From assembly GCF_013133775.1 (NCBI RefSeq), contig NZ_JABGBO010000003.1, positions 62,001 to 126,000 on the forward strand: a stretch of DNA of 64,000 nucleotides, written 5' to 3'. The number at the start of each line of letters is the position of its first letter. The first letter of the stretch is position 1. Under the pieces are notes generated by a model that had not been told where the DNA came from, made no database searches, and saw only the letters and a program-made list of their open reading frames with translations. Made by a program: the position numbers and the translations under genes. This DNA is from Pelistega europaea (lineage in GTDB: Bacteria; Pseudomonadota; Gammaproteobacteria; Burkholderiales; Burkholderiaceae_B). Positions 19,477-28,826 of this stretch are shown piece after piece.

Positions 19477-20108
19477 GGATTAAACCTTTGTAATTTTTGT
19501 ATGCGTTGCTCTAGTTGTCCAATCGCACCATGTAATTGTTGAATATCCTCTTTGAGTGCTTGCAACTGTGGTTGTTGAATGACAACATGATAGTCCTGTG
19601 CAAGAAAGGCTTTGGTCTTCTCTAGTCCTTTCTCACTAGCTTTTTTCCCTAATTGGCGTGCCTGCTGAAAAGCACTTAGCAAGATATTTGCCATAAAGGG
19701 TCCAACCAGGTGATGCAACTCTGCTTCCACATCCCAGCGCAAATTATGAGCTAATTCAGACACCAGCTGAGCCAATCCTGCCTCGCCTTGAACATGTAAT
19801 AGCGAAGCAATACTATCCATATCACCACCTTCTCGCCATAACTTAGGCAATGCACGCACACCCTCGTCGTCCATTGTTAAGGTGACATTAGGGGCTACAT
19901 CTTCCTGAGCTAACACAACCTCACCAGAGGGTAAAATTTCCAATGATAACTGGAACTGCGCTATGTTCAGGCGGATAAACTTACCTGCATGCATACGTAT
20001 TTTCCGCTGAGCCCAGTCTTCTCGACGAATCAAAGCATTTAACACAGATACGGCAACCTGCTTAGGTGAGGGGATAAAAGGCAACATACCAATCACAACA
20101 AGAGTCAA
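19473..20108 (-). CDS. ubiJ: UbiJ-type SCP2-domain ubiquinone accessory factor
   Basis: 211 residues. The N-terminal two thirds form an SCP2-like lipid-binding domain (FRLNIAQF-like [19 protein letters not shown], then [13 protein letters not shown]). The C-terminal part, from about residue 150, is a charged helix ending in [16 protein letters not shown], a coiled coil. UbiJ acts in the cytosolic ubiquinone complex with UbiK, and its gene sits before ubiB in many proteobacteria, as it does here with a four-base overlap. Sequence divergence in this family is high, so much of the call rests on domain order and position. Confidence 0.85.
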   Translation of the reverse strand: MTLVVIGMLPFIPSPKQVAVSVLNALIRREDWAQRKIRMHAGKFIRLNIAQFQLSLEILPSGEVVLAQEDVAPNVTLTMDDEGVRALPKLWREGGDMDSIASLLHVQGEAGLAQLVSELAHNLRWDVEAELHHLVGPFMANILLSAFQQARQLGKKASEKGLEKTKAFLAQDYHVVIQQPQLQALKEDIQQLHGAIGQLEQRIQKLQRFNP

Positions 20109-20125
20109 ATAAGTACGTAGTTTAA

Positions 20126-20158
20126 CAAAAAACCCTGACTAGCAATGCCAATCAGGGT
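20126..20158 (-). terminator. Intrinsic terminator after the Tim44-like gene
   Basis: On the minus strand ACCCTGA and TCAGGGT pair around a 13-base loop and run into TTTTTTG. It separates the Tim44-like gene from ubiJ, so the ubiJ-ubiB-rfaE2 unit needs its own promoter or read-through. Confidence 0.7.
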
Positions 20159-20247
20159 GATATGAAGAAAAGGCTTCAGATAATAATCAAACAATTCTAT
20201 ATAAATAAAATCAATCTCTTTTATCTTCGACCTGCTTACTTCTATAC

Positions 20248-21282
20248 TTAATTTTGTACGGGAATTTGTTGAATCCCTGCTAATAACCAACCGCTATTAT
20301 CTGATTTATACAAATTCCACACTTCCTCAAAACGGAACGCTGGTTGATTTGCTTCTTCACGTAGCATACCAGAGAAACGTACACTTGCAAGATGCCCATC
20401 AAACCCATGATCTTTAATTTTTTCCATACCAAGCAACTCAGCATTTAATAAAACCACCTCAGTTTTATGCTGTCCCGCTTGCTCTGTAATCTGAGCAGTG
20501 ATTTCTTTTACCAGATCATCAGTGAGATATTGATGCAAGCGATTAATATCCCCAGCATCCCACAAAGATTGAATCAATACAAACTGCTTTTTCGCTTCTT
20601 GCAAAAATGCATGTGTATCAAAACCAGCAGGGATAAACCAGTTATCATCAGTCGATGGATTGTCGCCAGTAGACACAGTACTTGCAGGAGAAGCGAAGCC
20701 TGTTTCTCCGCTAGTAGTATTCCATGAGGTTGTATTTCCTGTACGGAAACTTTGAGGGACATCCGCTGAATGGGGGGCACTTGTATTGGGTTGGGTTGCT
20801 GATTTAAAGAAATCTGATGCTCCTGACTTAGACGCACCTGCTGGAGCAGGCTGTACACCGCGTAAACGGCGTAGGATAAACATTACACCAAACACAACCA
20901 GCCCGATTAATACCAAACTAGACATGAACTCCAAGAAAACGCCACTCAGACCCAGACTAGACAATAATGCTGCAATACCCAATCCTGCTGCAATACCAGC
21001 AATAGGCCCCAAGAAACGCGAAAAACCACTACGAGGCTGAGCATTAGGCATACCTGCACGGTTAGCTCCTGTCATTGCAGATGGTGCAGCTGCTGTTCCT
21101 GCTGTACTACTTGCATCATTACGCATAATAGGAGTTGCAGGCTTGGTCACCTTACTAGATTGGCGACCAATACTAAAACCACCGCCTAAACGACGAGCAG
21201 CCTCCGCATCATCAGACACCATCAACATTGGAAGTGACAAAAAAAGTACAGCAAAAAACGCTAAAATCTTCGATTTGTTCAT
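20248..21282 (-). CDS. Tim44-like domain membrane protein
   Basis: 344 residues. An N-terminal signal or anchor (MNKSKILAFFAVLFLSLPML) precedes a low-complexity Ala/Ser/Thr region. Two hydrophobic segments follow at about 88-130 (PIAGIAAGLGIAALL and LVLIGLVVFGVMFILRRL). A second linker leads to a C-terminal Tim44-like alpha/beta domain from about 205, with FLQEAKKQFVLIQSLWDAGD and the end FEEVWNLYKSDNSGWLLAGIQQ. The RRLGGGFSIGRQSS motif after the signal is a mark of this bacterial family. It lies in the conserved ubiE/ubiJ/ubiB neighbourhood, but its function is not established. Confidence 0.85.
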   Translation of the reverse strand: MNKSKILAFFAVLFLSLPMLMVSDDAEAARRLGGGFSIGRQSSKVTKPATPIMRNDASSTAGTAAAPSAMTGANRAGMPNAQPRSGFSRFLGPIAGIAAGLGIAALLSSLGLSGVFLEFMSSLVLIGLVVFGVMFILRRLRGVQPAPAGASKSGASDFFKSATQPNTSAPHSADVPQSFRTGNTTSWNTTSGETGFASPASTVSTGDNPSTDDNWFIPAGFDTHAFLQEAKKQFVLIQSLWDAGDINRLHQYLTDDLVKEITAQITEQAGQHKTEVVLLNAELLGMEKIKDHGFDGHLASVRFSGMLREEANQPAFRFEEVWNLYKSDNSGWLLAGIQQIPVQN

Positions 21283-21473
21283 AACTACCTTTTAAAATTA
21301 ACAACATTTACTGCGAGTTTAACACAGCATCTTCCCTCCACATATGGGCAAAAACGCGTAGTTTCAACTAAAACAAGCCTTATGTAATCTAGTGTAACAA
21401 TTTCCCCAAAAAAATACCTGACTGGCTAATCAATTTCATCAGCACAATCAGGCACCTTGGTAGAGATTCACCT

Positions 21474-21510
21474 AAAAAAACTAGGTGGTAGCAAGTTGTT
21501 AAACCACCTA
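21474..21510 (-). terminator. Intrinsic terminator after ubiE
   Basis: On the minus strand TAGGTGGT pairs with ACCACCTA around a 13-base loop, followed by GTTTTTTT. It lies 12 bases past the ubiE stop. Confidence 0.8.
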
Positions 21511-21521
21511 AGCATCTCTTT

Positions 21522-22283
21522 TTAACGTAACTTAATCCCCTCATGTAATGCCGTAATACCTGCCGTGAGATTATGATAATTAACACGTTCGAACCCTACA
21601 TCACGCATCATCTGGGCAAGTGTTTCTTGATCTGGGTGCATACGAATAGATTCAGCTAAGTAGCGATAACTGCCCTCATCATTGGCAATTTTCTTGCCTA
21701 ACCAAGGCAAAATATTAAATGAATACCAATCATAAGCAGGCTCTAGCGGCTTGTACACACGAGAAAACTCAAGCACCAGCAACTTGCCACCAGGTTTAAG
21801 CACACGCAACATCTCTGCTAAGGCTTTATCTTTGTGCGTCATATTGCGCAAACCGAATGCCACCGTCACAATATCAAAATAGTTATCGTCAAACGGCAAT
21901 GCTTCTGCATCACACACCACACTAGGTACGCTAAACCCCTTGTCAATTAAGCGGTCACGCCCCACACTCAACATAGATTCATTAATATCGGTATGCCAAA
22001 CCTCTCCAGTTTTACCAACTTTCTTGGCAAACGCCATGGTTAAATCACCGGTACCTGCCGCAATATCCAACACCTTCATGCCAGGACGCACATTTGATTT
22101 ACCAATGGTAAACATCTTCCAAATACGGTGTAAACCTACCGACATTAAATCATTCATCACATCATAGCGTGATGCGACCGAGTGGAACACTTCAGCAACC
22201 TTGTTGGCTTTTTCATTTTCTTTCACTGTCTGAAAGCCGAAATGGGTTGTTTCTTGGTCTGGCGTTTTGTTTTCAGTACTCAT
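21522..22283 (-). CDS. ubiE: Ubiquinone/menaquinone C-methyltransferase
   Basis: 253 residues. SAM-dependent enzyme methylating the quinone ring at carbon 2 of the octaprenyl-benzoquinol intermediate. FGFQTV and [25 protein letters not shown] are diagnostic. SAM motif I is [15 protein letters not shown], and [17 protein letters not shown] and [21 protein letters not shown] follow. It is transcribed away from phoB, with the Pho box between them; it ends in its own terminator. Confidence 0.95.
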   Translation of the reverse strand: MSTENKTPDQETTHFGFQTVKENEKANKVAEVFHSVASRYDVMNDLMSVGLHRIWKMFTIGKSNVRPGMKVLDIAAGTGDLTMAFAKKVGKTGEVWHTDINESMLSVGRDRLIDKGFSVPSVVCDAEALPFDDNYFDIVTVAFGLRNMTHKDKALAEMLRVLKPGGKLLVLEFSRVYKPLEPAYDWYSFNILPWLGKKIANDEGSYRYLAESIRMHPDQETLAQMMRDVGFERVNYHNLTAGITALHEGIKLR

Positions 22284-22302
22284 AATTATTACAAATGTTA
22301 AA

Positions 22303-22320
22303 CTGTCATAAACATGACAT
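22303..22320 (+). promoter_or_regulatory. Candidate Pho box upstream of phoB
   Basis: CTGTCAT, a 4-base AT-rich spacer (AAAC), then ATGACAT. The first half-site is a perfect match to the PhoB repeat CTGTCAT and the second matches at five of seven positions, with correct spacing. It lies 55 bases before the phoB start, where autoregulation is expected, and 20 bases from the divergent ubiE start. Confidence 0.65.
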
Positions 22321-22375
22321 AAATGAAATTTAAGATAGCGTCTACTATCTATTAACTTTTCTATTTTACCTTATT

Positions 22376-23104
22376 ATGGCAAGTACCATTCTCGTTGTTG
22401 AAGATGAACCCGCAATTCAAGAGCTCATCGCCGTGAATCTGACCTTTGCGGGCCATAAAGTATTACGTGCGTTTGATGCAGAGCAGGCAAAAACCCTAAT
22501 CAATGCAGAACTTCCAGACTTGATTTTATTAGACTGGATGCTCCCTACCACCTCTGGATTAAGTCTGGCTCGTGCATTACGCCAAGACGAACGTACCAGA
22601 GATATTCCTATTATCATGCTAACTGCCAAAAGCACAGAAGAAGATAAGGTGGAGGGGCTAGAAAGTGGTGCCGATGATTATATTACCAAGCCTTTTTCTC
22701 CAAAAGAATTGTTGGCTCGCATTAAAGCGGTATTAAGACGTCGTTCGCCACAACTCACAGATGACGCTATCACTGTTGAAGGACTGCACCTTGACCCTGT
22801 TGCCCACCGAGTAACTGGTAATGATCAACCTCTATCCTTAGGGCCTACTGAATTTCGCATTCTGCATTTCTTTATGACACATGCTAATCGCGTATTCTCG
22901 CGCAACCAGTTGCTTGACCAAATATGGGGAGACCATGTGTTTTTAGAAGAGCGTACCATTGACGTTCACATCCGACGCTTGCGTAAGGCCTTGGAGCCTA
23001 CGGGTCATGACCGTCTTATTGAAACTGTACGGGGAAGTGGTTATCGTTTTATGGCAAAAAATAACGATTTAAATACTAATCTGGGTTATCCTAAGCAAAG
23101 CTAA
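22376..23104 (+). CDS. phoB: Phosphate regulon response regulator PhoB
   Basis: 242 residues. OmpR-type regulator for phosphate starvation genes. Receiver domain: acidic pair Glu9/Asp10 in VVEDEPAIQEL, phospho-accepting Asp53 in LLDWMLP, Lys105 in DYITKPFSP. The C-terminal winged helix covers about 130-235, with GPTEFRILHFFM and RTIDVHIRRLRKAL. The length and VEDEPAIQELI start are PhoB-like. phoR follows after 30 bases, and a Pho box lies upstream. Confidence 0.92.
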   Translation: MASTILVVEDEPAIQELIAVNLTFAGHKVLRAFDAEQAKTLINAELPDLILLDWMLPTTSGLSLARALRQDERTRDIPIIMLTAKSTEEDKVEGLESGADDYITKPFSPKELLARIKAVLRRRSPQLTDDAITVEGLHLDPVAHRVTGNDQPLSLGPTEFRILHFFMTHANRVFSRNQLLDQIWGDHVFLEERTIDVHIRRLRKALEPTGHDRLIETVRGSGYRFMAKNNDLNTNLGYPKQS

Positions 23105-23134
23105 ATAAATTGCTAAAAAGTTATTTTTACTATC

Positions 23135-24439
23135 ATGCGTATTATTAAGCCATTTCTCATTCTTGCAATAGGACTACTGCTTGCTTTTTTGGCACAGTAT
23201 CTTCATCAGGGGAGTTATACAGGTCTTATTGTCTTGGGGATATGGCTTTTTATCTATCTGCTATGGGATAACTATCATTTCTTATTGATCAAACGCTGGG
23301 TCTCTCATCCTAATCAATCACCTCCCGCCTCTGTCGGCAGGTATGAAGACATTCTCACTCCAACTTATAAGACAATTCGTAGCTTATCTTCGCATCTAAA
23401 AGACCTATCACAACTAAATCAAAACATCCTATGGGCTGCCAATGCATTTCCGGCTGCTGTGGTTATCTTAGATACACATTATATTATCCGCTGGTGTAAT
23501 AAAGCTACCAATACATTATTACATATTGATTATCAAAAAGACGTTGGCTACAATGTTCTCAATTATATCCGTTCACCCAAATTCTATGACTATGTCATCA
23601 AACAAGACTGGAGTACACCATACCTTTGTATCGAAGAGCGTAATGGACATCCATACCATCTTAAGTTTGAGCTAATGCAATATAGTTCAGAGAATATTCT
23701 CCTACTCTGCTTTGATAATACCCAGATAGAAAAATTGCGTACAACTCAGCAAGACTTTATTGCAAATGTTTCCCATGAGTTGCGTACTCCACTCACGGTC
23801 CTGAGCGGCTTTCTAGAAACCCTGCGTGAATTACCTCCAGAAGCAGTCTCCCCTGAACAACGAACTCATTTTGAACATCTTATGCAGGAACAAGCTAACC
23901 GCATGTTAGCTATTGTCTCTGATTTACTGACGCTTTCTACTTTGGAGTCAACCCAGCTTGTTAATCCACAACCCGTTCCTGTCATTAGCTTACTAGAACA
24001 AGCCAAACGTCAAATTCAAGCACTTTCTGCAGGGCAGCACCATTTTAGTTGGGATATTGATGAAAATCTGGTGATTAATGGAGATGCACATGAGCTGAAC
24101 TCTGCTATGACCAATTTACTCACTAATGCTGTACGCTATACCCCTTCAGGTGGCACTATTGAGGTGTACTGGGGACTTAATGATGATGGAGAACCTACCT
24201 TTAGTGTAAAAGACTCTGGATTAGGCATTGCAAGCAGTGATTTGCATCGCATTACAGAGCGTTTTTACCGTGTAGATAAAAGTCGCTCTCGAGCATCAGG
24301 TGGCACAGGTTTAGGTCTTGCTATTACAAAACACATTGCCATGCGCCATCATGCCAAACTCAATATAAAAAGCAAGCTACACAAAGGAAGTACATTTAGT
24401 CTCGTTTTTCCCAAAGAAAGCATAACATCTCTAATCTAA
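23135..24439 (+). CDS. phoR: Phosphate regulon sensor kinase PhoR
   Basis: 434 residues. Two N-terminal membrane segments (about 5-48) have almost no periplasmic loop, as usual for PhoR, which senses through the Pst system. A PAS domain follows at about 95-200 (NAFPAAVVILDTHYIIRWCN). The dimerisation domain carries phospho-accepting His214 in FIANVSHELRTPLTVLSGF. The ATPase domain shows NLLTNAVRYTP, VKDSGLGI and GGTGLGLAI. It forms a two-gene unit with phoB. No pst genes are adjacent. Confidence 0.92.
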   Translation: MRIIKPFLILAIGLLLAFLAQYLHQGSYTGLIVLGIWLFIYLLWDNYHFLLIKRWVSHPNQSPPASVGRYEDILTPTYKTIRSLSSHLKDLSQLNQNILWAANAFPAAVVILDTHYIIRWCNKATNTLLHIDYQKDVGYNVLNYIRSPKFYDYVIKQDWSTPYLCIEERNGHPYHLKFELMQYSSENILLLCFDNTQIEKLRTTQQDFIANVSHELRTPLTVLSGFLETLRELPPEAVSPEQRTHFEHLMQEQANRMLAIVSDLLTLSTLESTQLVNPQPVPVISLLEQAKRQIQALSAGQHHFSWDIDENLVINGDAHELNSAMTNLLTNAVRYTPSGGTIEVYWGLNDDGEPTFSVKDSGLGIASSDLHRITERFYRVDKSRSRASGGTGLGLAITKHIAMRHHAKLNIKSKLHKGSTFSLVFPKESITSLI

Positions 24440-24541
24440 CAGACAACATAAGCAAACACTACTTGCAAGAAACATCGATAGCACGTAGACTACCGTTTTA
24501 CATCAGCAAATACTTTATTTATAAACGAGGCGGTCTCAATA

Positions 24542-25420
24542 ATGGCAGTGGATAACTCACCTCCTTCAAATTTATCTCCTTATTCATACCATTTTGAATA
24601 TGAAGGCGATAGTACGCTGATTATTCGATTACACCAAACAACTGGGGCAACACCAGATATTTGTGTTAATACCATTGCTATCCGTATCGCAGAGTATATT
24701 AATACAAAATTAGTCCCACAACATCAAGGGATTATTGAAGCCTTACCTACTTTCACCACTGTTGGTGTCTATTATGATTTGGACATGCTTGGGGAAGAGG
24801 CATTTACTAAAATATGTCAACAGCTTCAACCAATTTGTGAACAAGTACTGGCATCTACTCTTAAAGAAGAGCAATCAAACTCCTCCTCACAACTTCATAA
24901 TACAACACCAATTACCATCCCTATTTGCTATGAATTCGGTGAGGATTTAGCAGAGCTTGCAGATACATTATCATTAAGCATTGAAGAAATTATTGCCTTG
25001 CATAGCCAAACTCCTATACGTGTATTTATGCTAGGCTTTTCTCCTGGTATGCCTTATCTGGGAATGTTTAATGAAAAGCTCAATGTCCCCAGACGAGCCA
25101 CTCCAAGAATTAAACTACCTGCTGGTGCTGTGGCTATTGCTAATCGTCAATGTGTGATTTACCCATTTGAAACACCTGGTGGATGGCATATTGTAGGTCG
25201 CGCCCCCTTAAAACTTTTTAATCCAAATAAAGTACCTCATACCCCCTATCAACCTGGTGACATGATTATCTTTAAGCCTATCTCCAAAGAAGAATACCAA
25301 CAGATTTATCAGCAGGAACATAACTCCAGTACGGACAAAGATTATTTATTAACAGATAGCCAAAATGATAACCAACCCTCAATAGCGTCTCATCAAAACA
25401 GCAATGACATTTCTCTTTAA
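24542..25420 (+). CDS. pxpB: 5-oxoprolinase subunit B
   Basis: 292 residues, against about 218 in E. coli. With PxpA and PxpC it cleaves 5-oxoproline to glutamate using ATP. Family motifs are intact: VFMLGFSPGMPYLGMF, VPRRATPRIKLPAGAVAIAN, and GGWHIVGRAPLKLFNP. The extra length is in two places: a Ser/Gln-rich loop near residues 105-123 and a polar, Asn/Ser/Gln-rich C-terminal tail of about 40 residues after FKPISKEEYQQ. Neither touches the core motifs. It starts the pxpB-pxpC-pxpA unit; a GGCGG sequence lies somewhat far upstream of the ATG. Confidence 0.9.
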   Translation: MAVDNSPPSNLSPYSYHFEYEGDSTLIIRLHQTTGATPDICVNTIAIRIAEYINTKLVPQHQGIIEALPTFTTVGVYYDLDMLGEEAFTKICQQLQPICEQVLASTLKEEQSNSSSQLHNTTPITIPICYEFGEDLAELADTLSLSIEEIIALHSQTPIRVFMLGFSPGMPYLGMFNEKLNVPRRATPRIKLPAGAVAIANRQCVIYPFETPGGWHIVGRAPLKLFNPNKVPHTPYQPGDMIIFKPISKEEYQQIYQQEHNSSTDKDYLLTDSQNDNQPSIASHQNSNDISL

Positions 25421-25428
25421 GGCTTCCT

Positions 25429-26439
25429 ATGAGTATTACTGTGATTAAACCAGGCATGCTAACAACTATTCAAGATAGTGGACGTTGGGGCTACCAACAA
25501 CTAGGAGTTCCAGTCACTGGAGCCATGGATAGCAATGCATTACGCTTGGCCAATATCTTGGTAGGTAACCCATGTATCCTACCAAGCCTAGAAATAACCC
25601 TAACAGGACCCACCCTGCGATTTGAGAGCAATGCCTGCATTGCCATCTGTGGTGCTTTTTTGTCGCCATATATAGATGATGAGCCTATCCACAATAACCG
25701 TGCATACATTATTACTACAGGCCAGACACTCTCTTTTAAAGCTAGCCCCAATAATTCTGGTGCACGGGCTTACCTTGCCATTCATGCAGGACTTAATACA
25801 CCTCCTGTTTTAGGAAGCACAAGCACTGACCTTCAATCACACCTGGGAGGCATTAAAGGACAAGCACTAAAGAAAGACGATACTATCCCCTTTAATGGGC
25901 GTTTTCGTTCGCGCCACTTATTAACCCTAAAACAGCATCTACAATCCCAACGCATCTATTTAAGCTCTGGTCTAGGTATTCGCCCTAAAAACCATTTGCG
26001 TGTCACAAAAGGTACTCATTTTTCACTGTTTAATCCCACAACACAGCATATGTTCTTAGACACAGAATATAAAATCAGTCACCAATCTAATCGCATGGGC
26101 TACCGTTTGCAGGGAGTATCACTCTCTTTAGAGAAGCCTCAACAGATACTCTCAGAACCAACAGCATTTGGAACCATACAAGTTCCTCCTGATGGACTGC
26201 CGATTATCCTCATGGCAGACCGTCAAAGTACAGGAGGATACCCCAAAATTGCCAATGTTATCTCGGCGGATTTAGGATACTTAGCACAGTTACTGCCTGG
26301 TCAAACCCTTAATTTTAGCCTTATCTCCTTAGAAGAAGCCCAACACATTCAGGCTAAACGCACAAATCATTTCCAAGAGCTGCAACAGCAACTGCATGAT
26401 ACGATAAACTTATTAAAAACAAATTTTGTATATTTTTAA
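25429..26439 (+). CDS. pxpC: 5-oxoprolinase subunit C
   Basis: 336 residues, about 310 in E. coli. Biotin-dependent-carboxyltransferase-like subunit paired with PxpB. GMLTTIQDSGRWGYQQLGVPVTGAMD is the signature N-terminus. SNRMGYRLQG and PDGLPIILMADRQSTGGYPKIA in the C-terminal half are also typical. The gene starts 8 bases after pxpB with AAGG upstream, and pxpA follows after 9 bases. The tail after YLAQLLPGQTL is somewhat extended. Confidence 0.92.
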   Translation: MSITVIKPGMLTTIQDSGRWGYQQLGVPVTGAMDSNALRLANILVGNPCILPSLEITLTGPTLRFESNACIAICGAFLSPYIDDEPIHNNRAYIITTGQTLSFKASPNNSGARAYLAIHAGLNTPPVLGSTSTDLQSHLGGIKGQALKKDDTIPFNGRFRSRHLLTLKQHLQSQRIYLSSGLGIRPKNHLRVTKGTHFSLFNPTTQHMFLDTEYKISHQSNRMGYRLQGVSLSLEKPQQILSEPTAFGTIQVPPDGLPIILMADRQSTGGYPKIANVISADLGYLAQLLPGQTLNFSLISLEEAQHIQAKRTNHFQELQQQLHDTINLLKTNFVYF

Positions 26440-26448
26440 AGGATTGCT

Positions 26449-27186
26449 ATGACAATTGACTTAAACTGCGATATGGGAGAGAGCTTTGGTGCCTGGAAGA
26501 TGGGGCATGACGAACAAATTATGCCCTATATTCAATCCGCTAATATCGCCTGTGGTTTTCATGCAGGGGATGCACACATAATGCGTAAAACTGTTGCTCT
26601 TGCCATTCAGCATGGTGTAAAAATTGGTGCCCACCCTGGGTTAAATGATTTAGCAGGGTTTGGAAGACGTAATATTCCTATCACTCCAGAGCAGGCCTAT
26701 GATCTTGTTGTTGTACAAATTGGAGCATTGGCTGCTGTCGCTAAAAGCCAAGGGAGTAAACTTCACCACGTCAAACCACATGGATCCCTTTACAATATGG
26801 CTGCTAATAACGAGGCTCTTGCCAAAGCAATTGCTCAAGCCGTCCTTGATGTGGATGGCTCTCTTGTCTTATATGCACTTGCTAATAGCCTCTCAGCCCA
26901 AGTTGCAACTCAGATGGGATTATGCGTCAAACAAGAGGTTTTCGCTGACCGCACATATCAAGACAATGGATTACTGACCCCACGTAACCAACCTAACGCT
27001 ATGATTACTGATATTGACAAAGCCATTCAGCAAGTCCTGAGCATGGTAAAAGAAGGCTGTGTTGTCACTACTTCAGGTAAAGTTATCCCCATCCAAGCAG
27101 ATACTTTATGCATTCATGGAGATCAAGCGAATGCTTTGGTATTTGCTCAAGGCATCCATACTGCGCTACAAAAAGAAGGTTTATAA
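26449..27186 (+). CDS. pxpA: 5-oxoprolinase subunit A
   Basis: 245 residues, LamB/YcsF family. IDLNCDMGESFGAWKMG opens the protein; ANIACGFHAGD, KIGAHPGLNDLAGFGRR and HHVKPHGSLYN carry the likely metal-binding and catalytic residues. AFADRTYQDNGLL-like FADRTYQDNGLLTPR and CIHGD close it. With PxpB and PxpC it recycles pyroglutamate, which forms spontaneously from glutamine and glutamate. AAAGGA is placed well before the ATG. ilvA starts about 60 bases later. Confidence 0.94.
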   Translation: MTIDLNCDMGESFGAWKMGHDEQIMPYIQSANIACGFHAGDAHIMRKTVALAIQHGVKIGAHPGLNDLAGFGRRNIPITPEQAYDLVVVQIGALAAVAKSQGSKLHHVKPHGSLYNMAANNEALAKAIAQAVLDVDGSLVLYALANSLSAQVATQMGLCVKQEVFADRTYQDNGLLTPRNQPNAMITDIDKAIQQVLSMVKEGCVVTTSGKVIPIQADTLCIHGDQANALVFAQGIHTALQKEGL

Positions 27187-27244
27187 TAACCGTTTTACAT
27201 CACTACTTATTAAGACAGATTTTGCCATTAATGCACCAAATATT

Positions 27245-28753
27245 ATGAAAGAAAAATATCTCAAACGCATTCTCACAGCGAAAGTTTACGAAGTCGCCAA
27301 AGAAACCCCTCTTGATTTTTCTAAACTCCTATCAGCTCGTATTGATAACCAGATTTACCTTAAACGAGAAGATAAACAGCAGGTATTTAGCTTTAAGATT
27401 CGCGGTGCCTATAACAAAATGGCTCACCTTTCTCGCAAAGAATTAGACCGCGGAGTTATTGCTGCATCTGCTGGCAACCATGCCCAAGGAGTAGCTTTTT
27501 CCGCTAAAAAACTTGGTTGTCGGGCTGTCATTGTTATGCCTACCTCTACCCCTCAAGTCAAAGTTGATGCTGTACGTCGCCTGGGCGGTGAAGTGGTATT
27601 AGCAGGAACCAGCTACTCTGATGCATATGCCCATGCATTAGAGCTTGAAAAAAAAGAAAAACTCACTTTTGTACACCCTTTTGATGATCCATATGTGATT
27701 GCTGGTCAGGGTACAATTGCCATGGAGATTCTCCGACAAGCCCCTCAAAAACCTGATGCCATTTTCTGTGCTATTGGTGGTGGAGGGTTAATTGCAGGGG
27801 TTGCTGCTTATGTAAAAGCACTTGACCCCTCGATTAAAGTTATCGGGGTACAAACAGAAGACTCCTGCGCTATGATTAAGAGTGTACAAGCCAATCGTCG
27901 TGTTAACCTTAATGATGTAGGTCTATTCTCCGATGGAACAGCAGTAAAACAAGTAGGTGTTGAGACTTTTAAAATTTGTAAAGCCCTAGTGGATGACTAC
28001 ATTACGGTCAACACCGATGAAATTTGTGCTGCACTACGTGATGTTTTCCAAGATACCCGTAATATCTTGGAGCCAGCAGGAGCCTTATCTGTTGCTGGTG
28101 CTAAAAAATATGCACAGAAACACCAATGGAAAAATAAAACCCTTGTGGCTGTTACTTCTGGTGCAAATATGAACTTTGATCGTTTACGCTTTGTGGCAGA
28201 ACGAGCAGAAGTTGGGGAGCATAAGGAGGCTTTATTTTCTGTCACTATGCCTGAAAGACGCGGTAGCTTCAAACAATTATGTGCGGCAGTGGGTAACCGT
28301 AGTGTCACCGAATTTAATTACCGTATTTCAGATACTCAAGTCGCTCATGTATTTGTAGGGATTCAGACAAGCCACCCATCTGATGCTGAGAAAATTCAAA
28401 ATCTTATCGAGAAGCGTAAGTTTACTGTTATCAATCTCACCAATAACGATTTAGCCAAAACGCACTTACGTTATATGGTTGGCGGTAAGTCGGCACTGGC
28501 AGAGCATGAAGTATTATTCCGATTTGAATTTCCTGAACGTCCTGGTGCATTGATGCGCTTTCTTGACTCCATGAGTCCTGAGTGGAATATCAGCCTCTTT
28601 CATTACCGTAATATGGGAGGCGACTTTGGTCATGTACTTGTGGGTATGCAGGTCCCTCCATCAGATAAAAAAGCTCTCAAAGTTTTCCTTGATGAATTGG
28701 GATACCCCTATGTGAATGAAAGTGACAATCCTGCCTATAGGTTATTTTTATAA
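27245..28753 (+). CDS. ilvA: Threonine ammonia-lyase, biosynthetic
   Basis: 502 residues from the ATG at 27245; upstream codons in this frame belong to pxpA DNA and are not conserved, so the shorter start is preferred. PLP enzyme converting threonine to 2-oxobutanoate for isoleucine. Schiff-base Lys51 is in FSFKIRGAYNKM; SAGNHAQGVAFSAKKL and the glycine loop CAIGGGGLIAGVA bind PLP phosphate. Two ACT-like regulatory domains occupy about 330-410 and 425-500, the layout of the isoleucine-inhibited biosynthetic form. It follows pxpA closely; ribosome binding site is weak. Confidence 0.93.
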   Translation: MKEKYLKRILTAKVYEVAKETPLDFSKLLSARIDNQIYLKREDKQQVFSFKIRGAYNKMAHLSRKELDRGVIAASAGNHAQGVAFSAKKLGCRAVIVMPTSTPQVKVDAVRRLGGEVVLAGTSYSDAYAHALELEKKEKLTFVHPFDDPYVIAGQGTIAMEILRQAPQKPDAIFCAIGGGGLIAGVAAYVKALDPSIKVIGVQTEDSCAMIKSVQANRRVNLNDVGLFSDGTAVKQVGVETFKICKALVDDYITVNTDEICAALRDVFQDTRNILEPAGALSVAGAKKYAQKHQWKNKTLVAVTSGANMNFDRLRFVAERAEVGEHKEALFSVTMPERRGSFKQLCAAVGNRSVTEFNYRISDTQVAHVFVGIQTSHPSDAEKIQNLIEKRKFTVINLTNNDLAKTHLRYMVGGKSALAEHEVLFRFEFPERPGALMRFLDSMSPEWNISLFHYRNMGGDFGHVLVGMQVPPSDKKALKVFLDELGYPYVNESDNPAYRLFL

Positions 28754-28826
28754 TTTCTGTTATTCTTTGAAAAATGAAACATAATCTACCACCTTAGCTG
28801 CTTTATCTTATCAGAGGAGCTTAATC

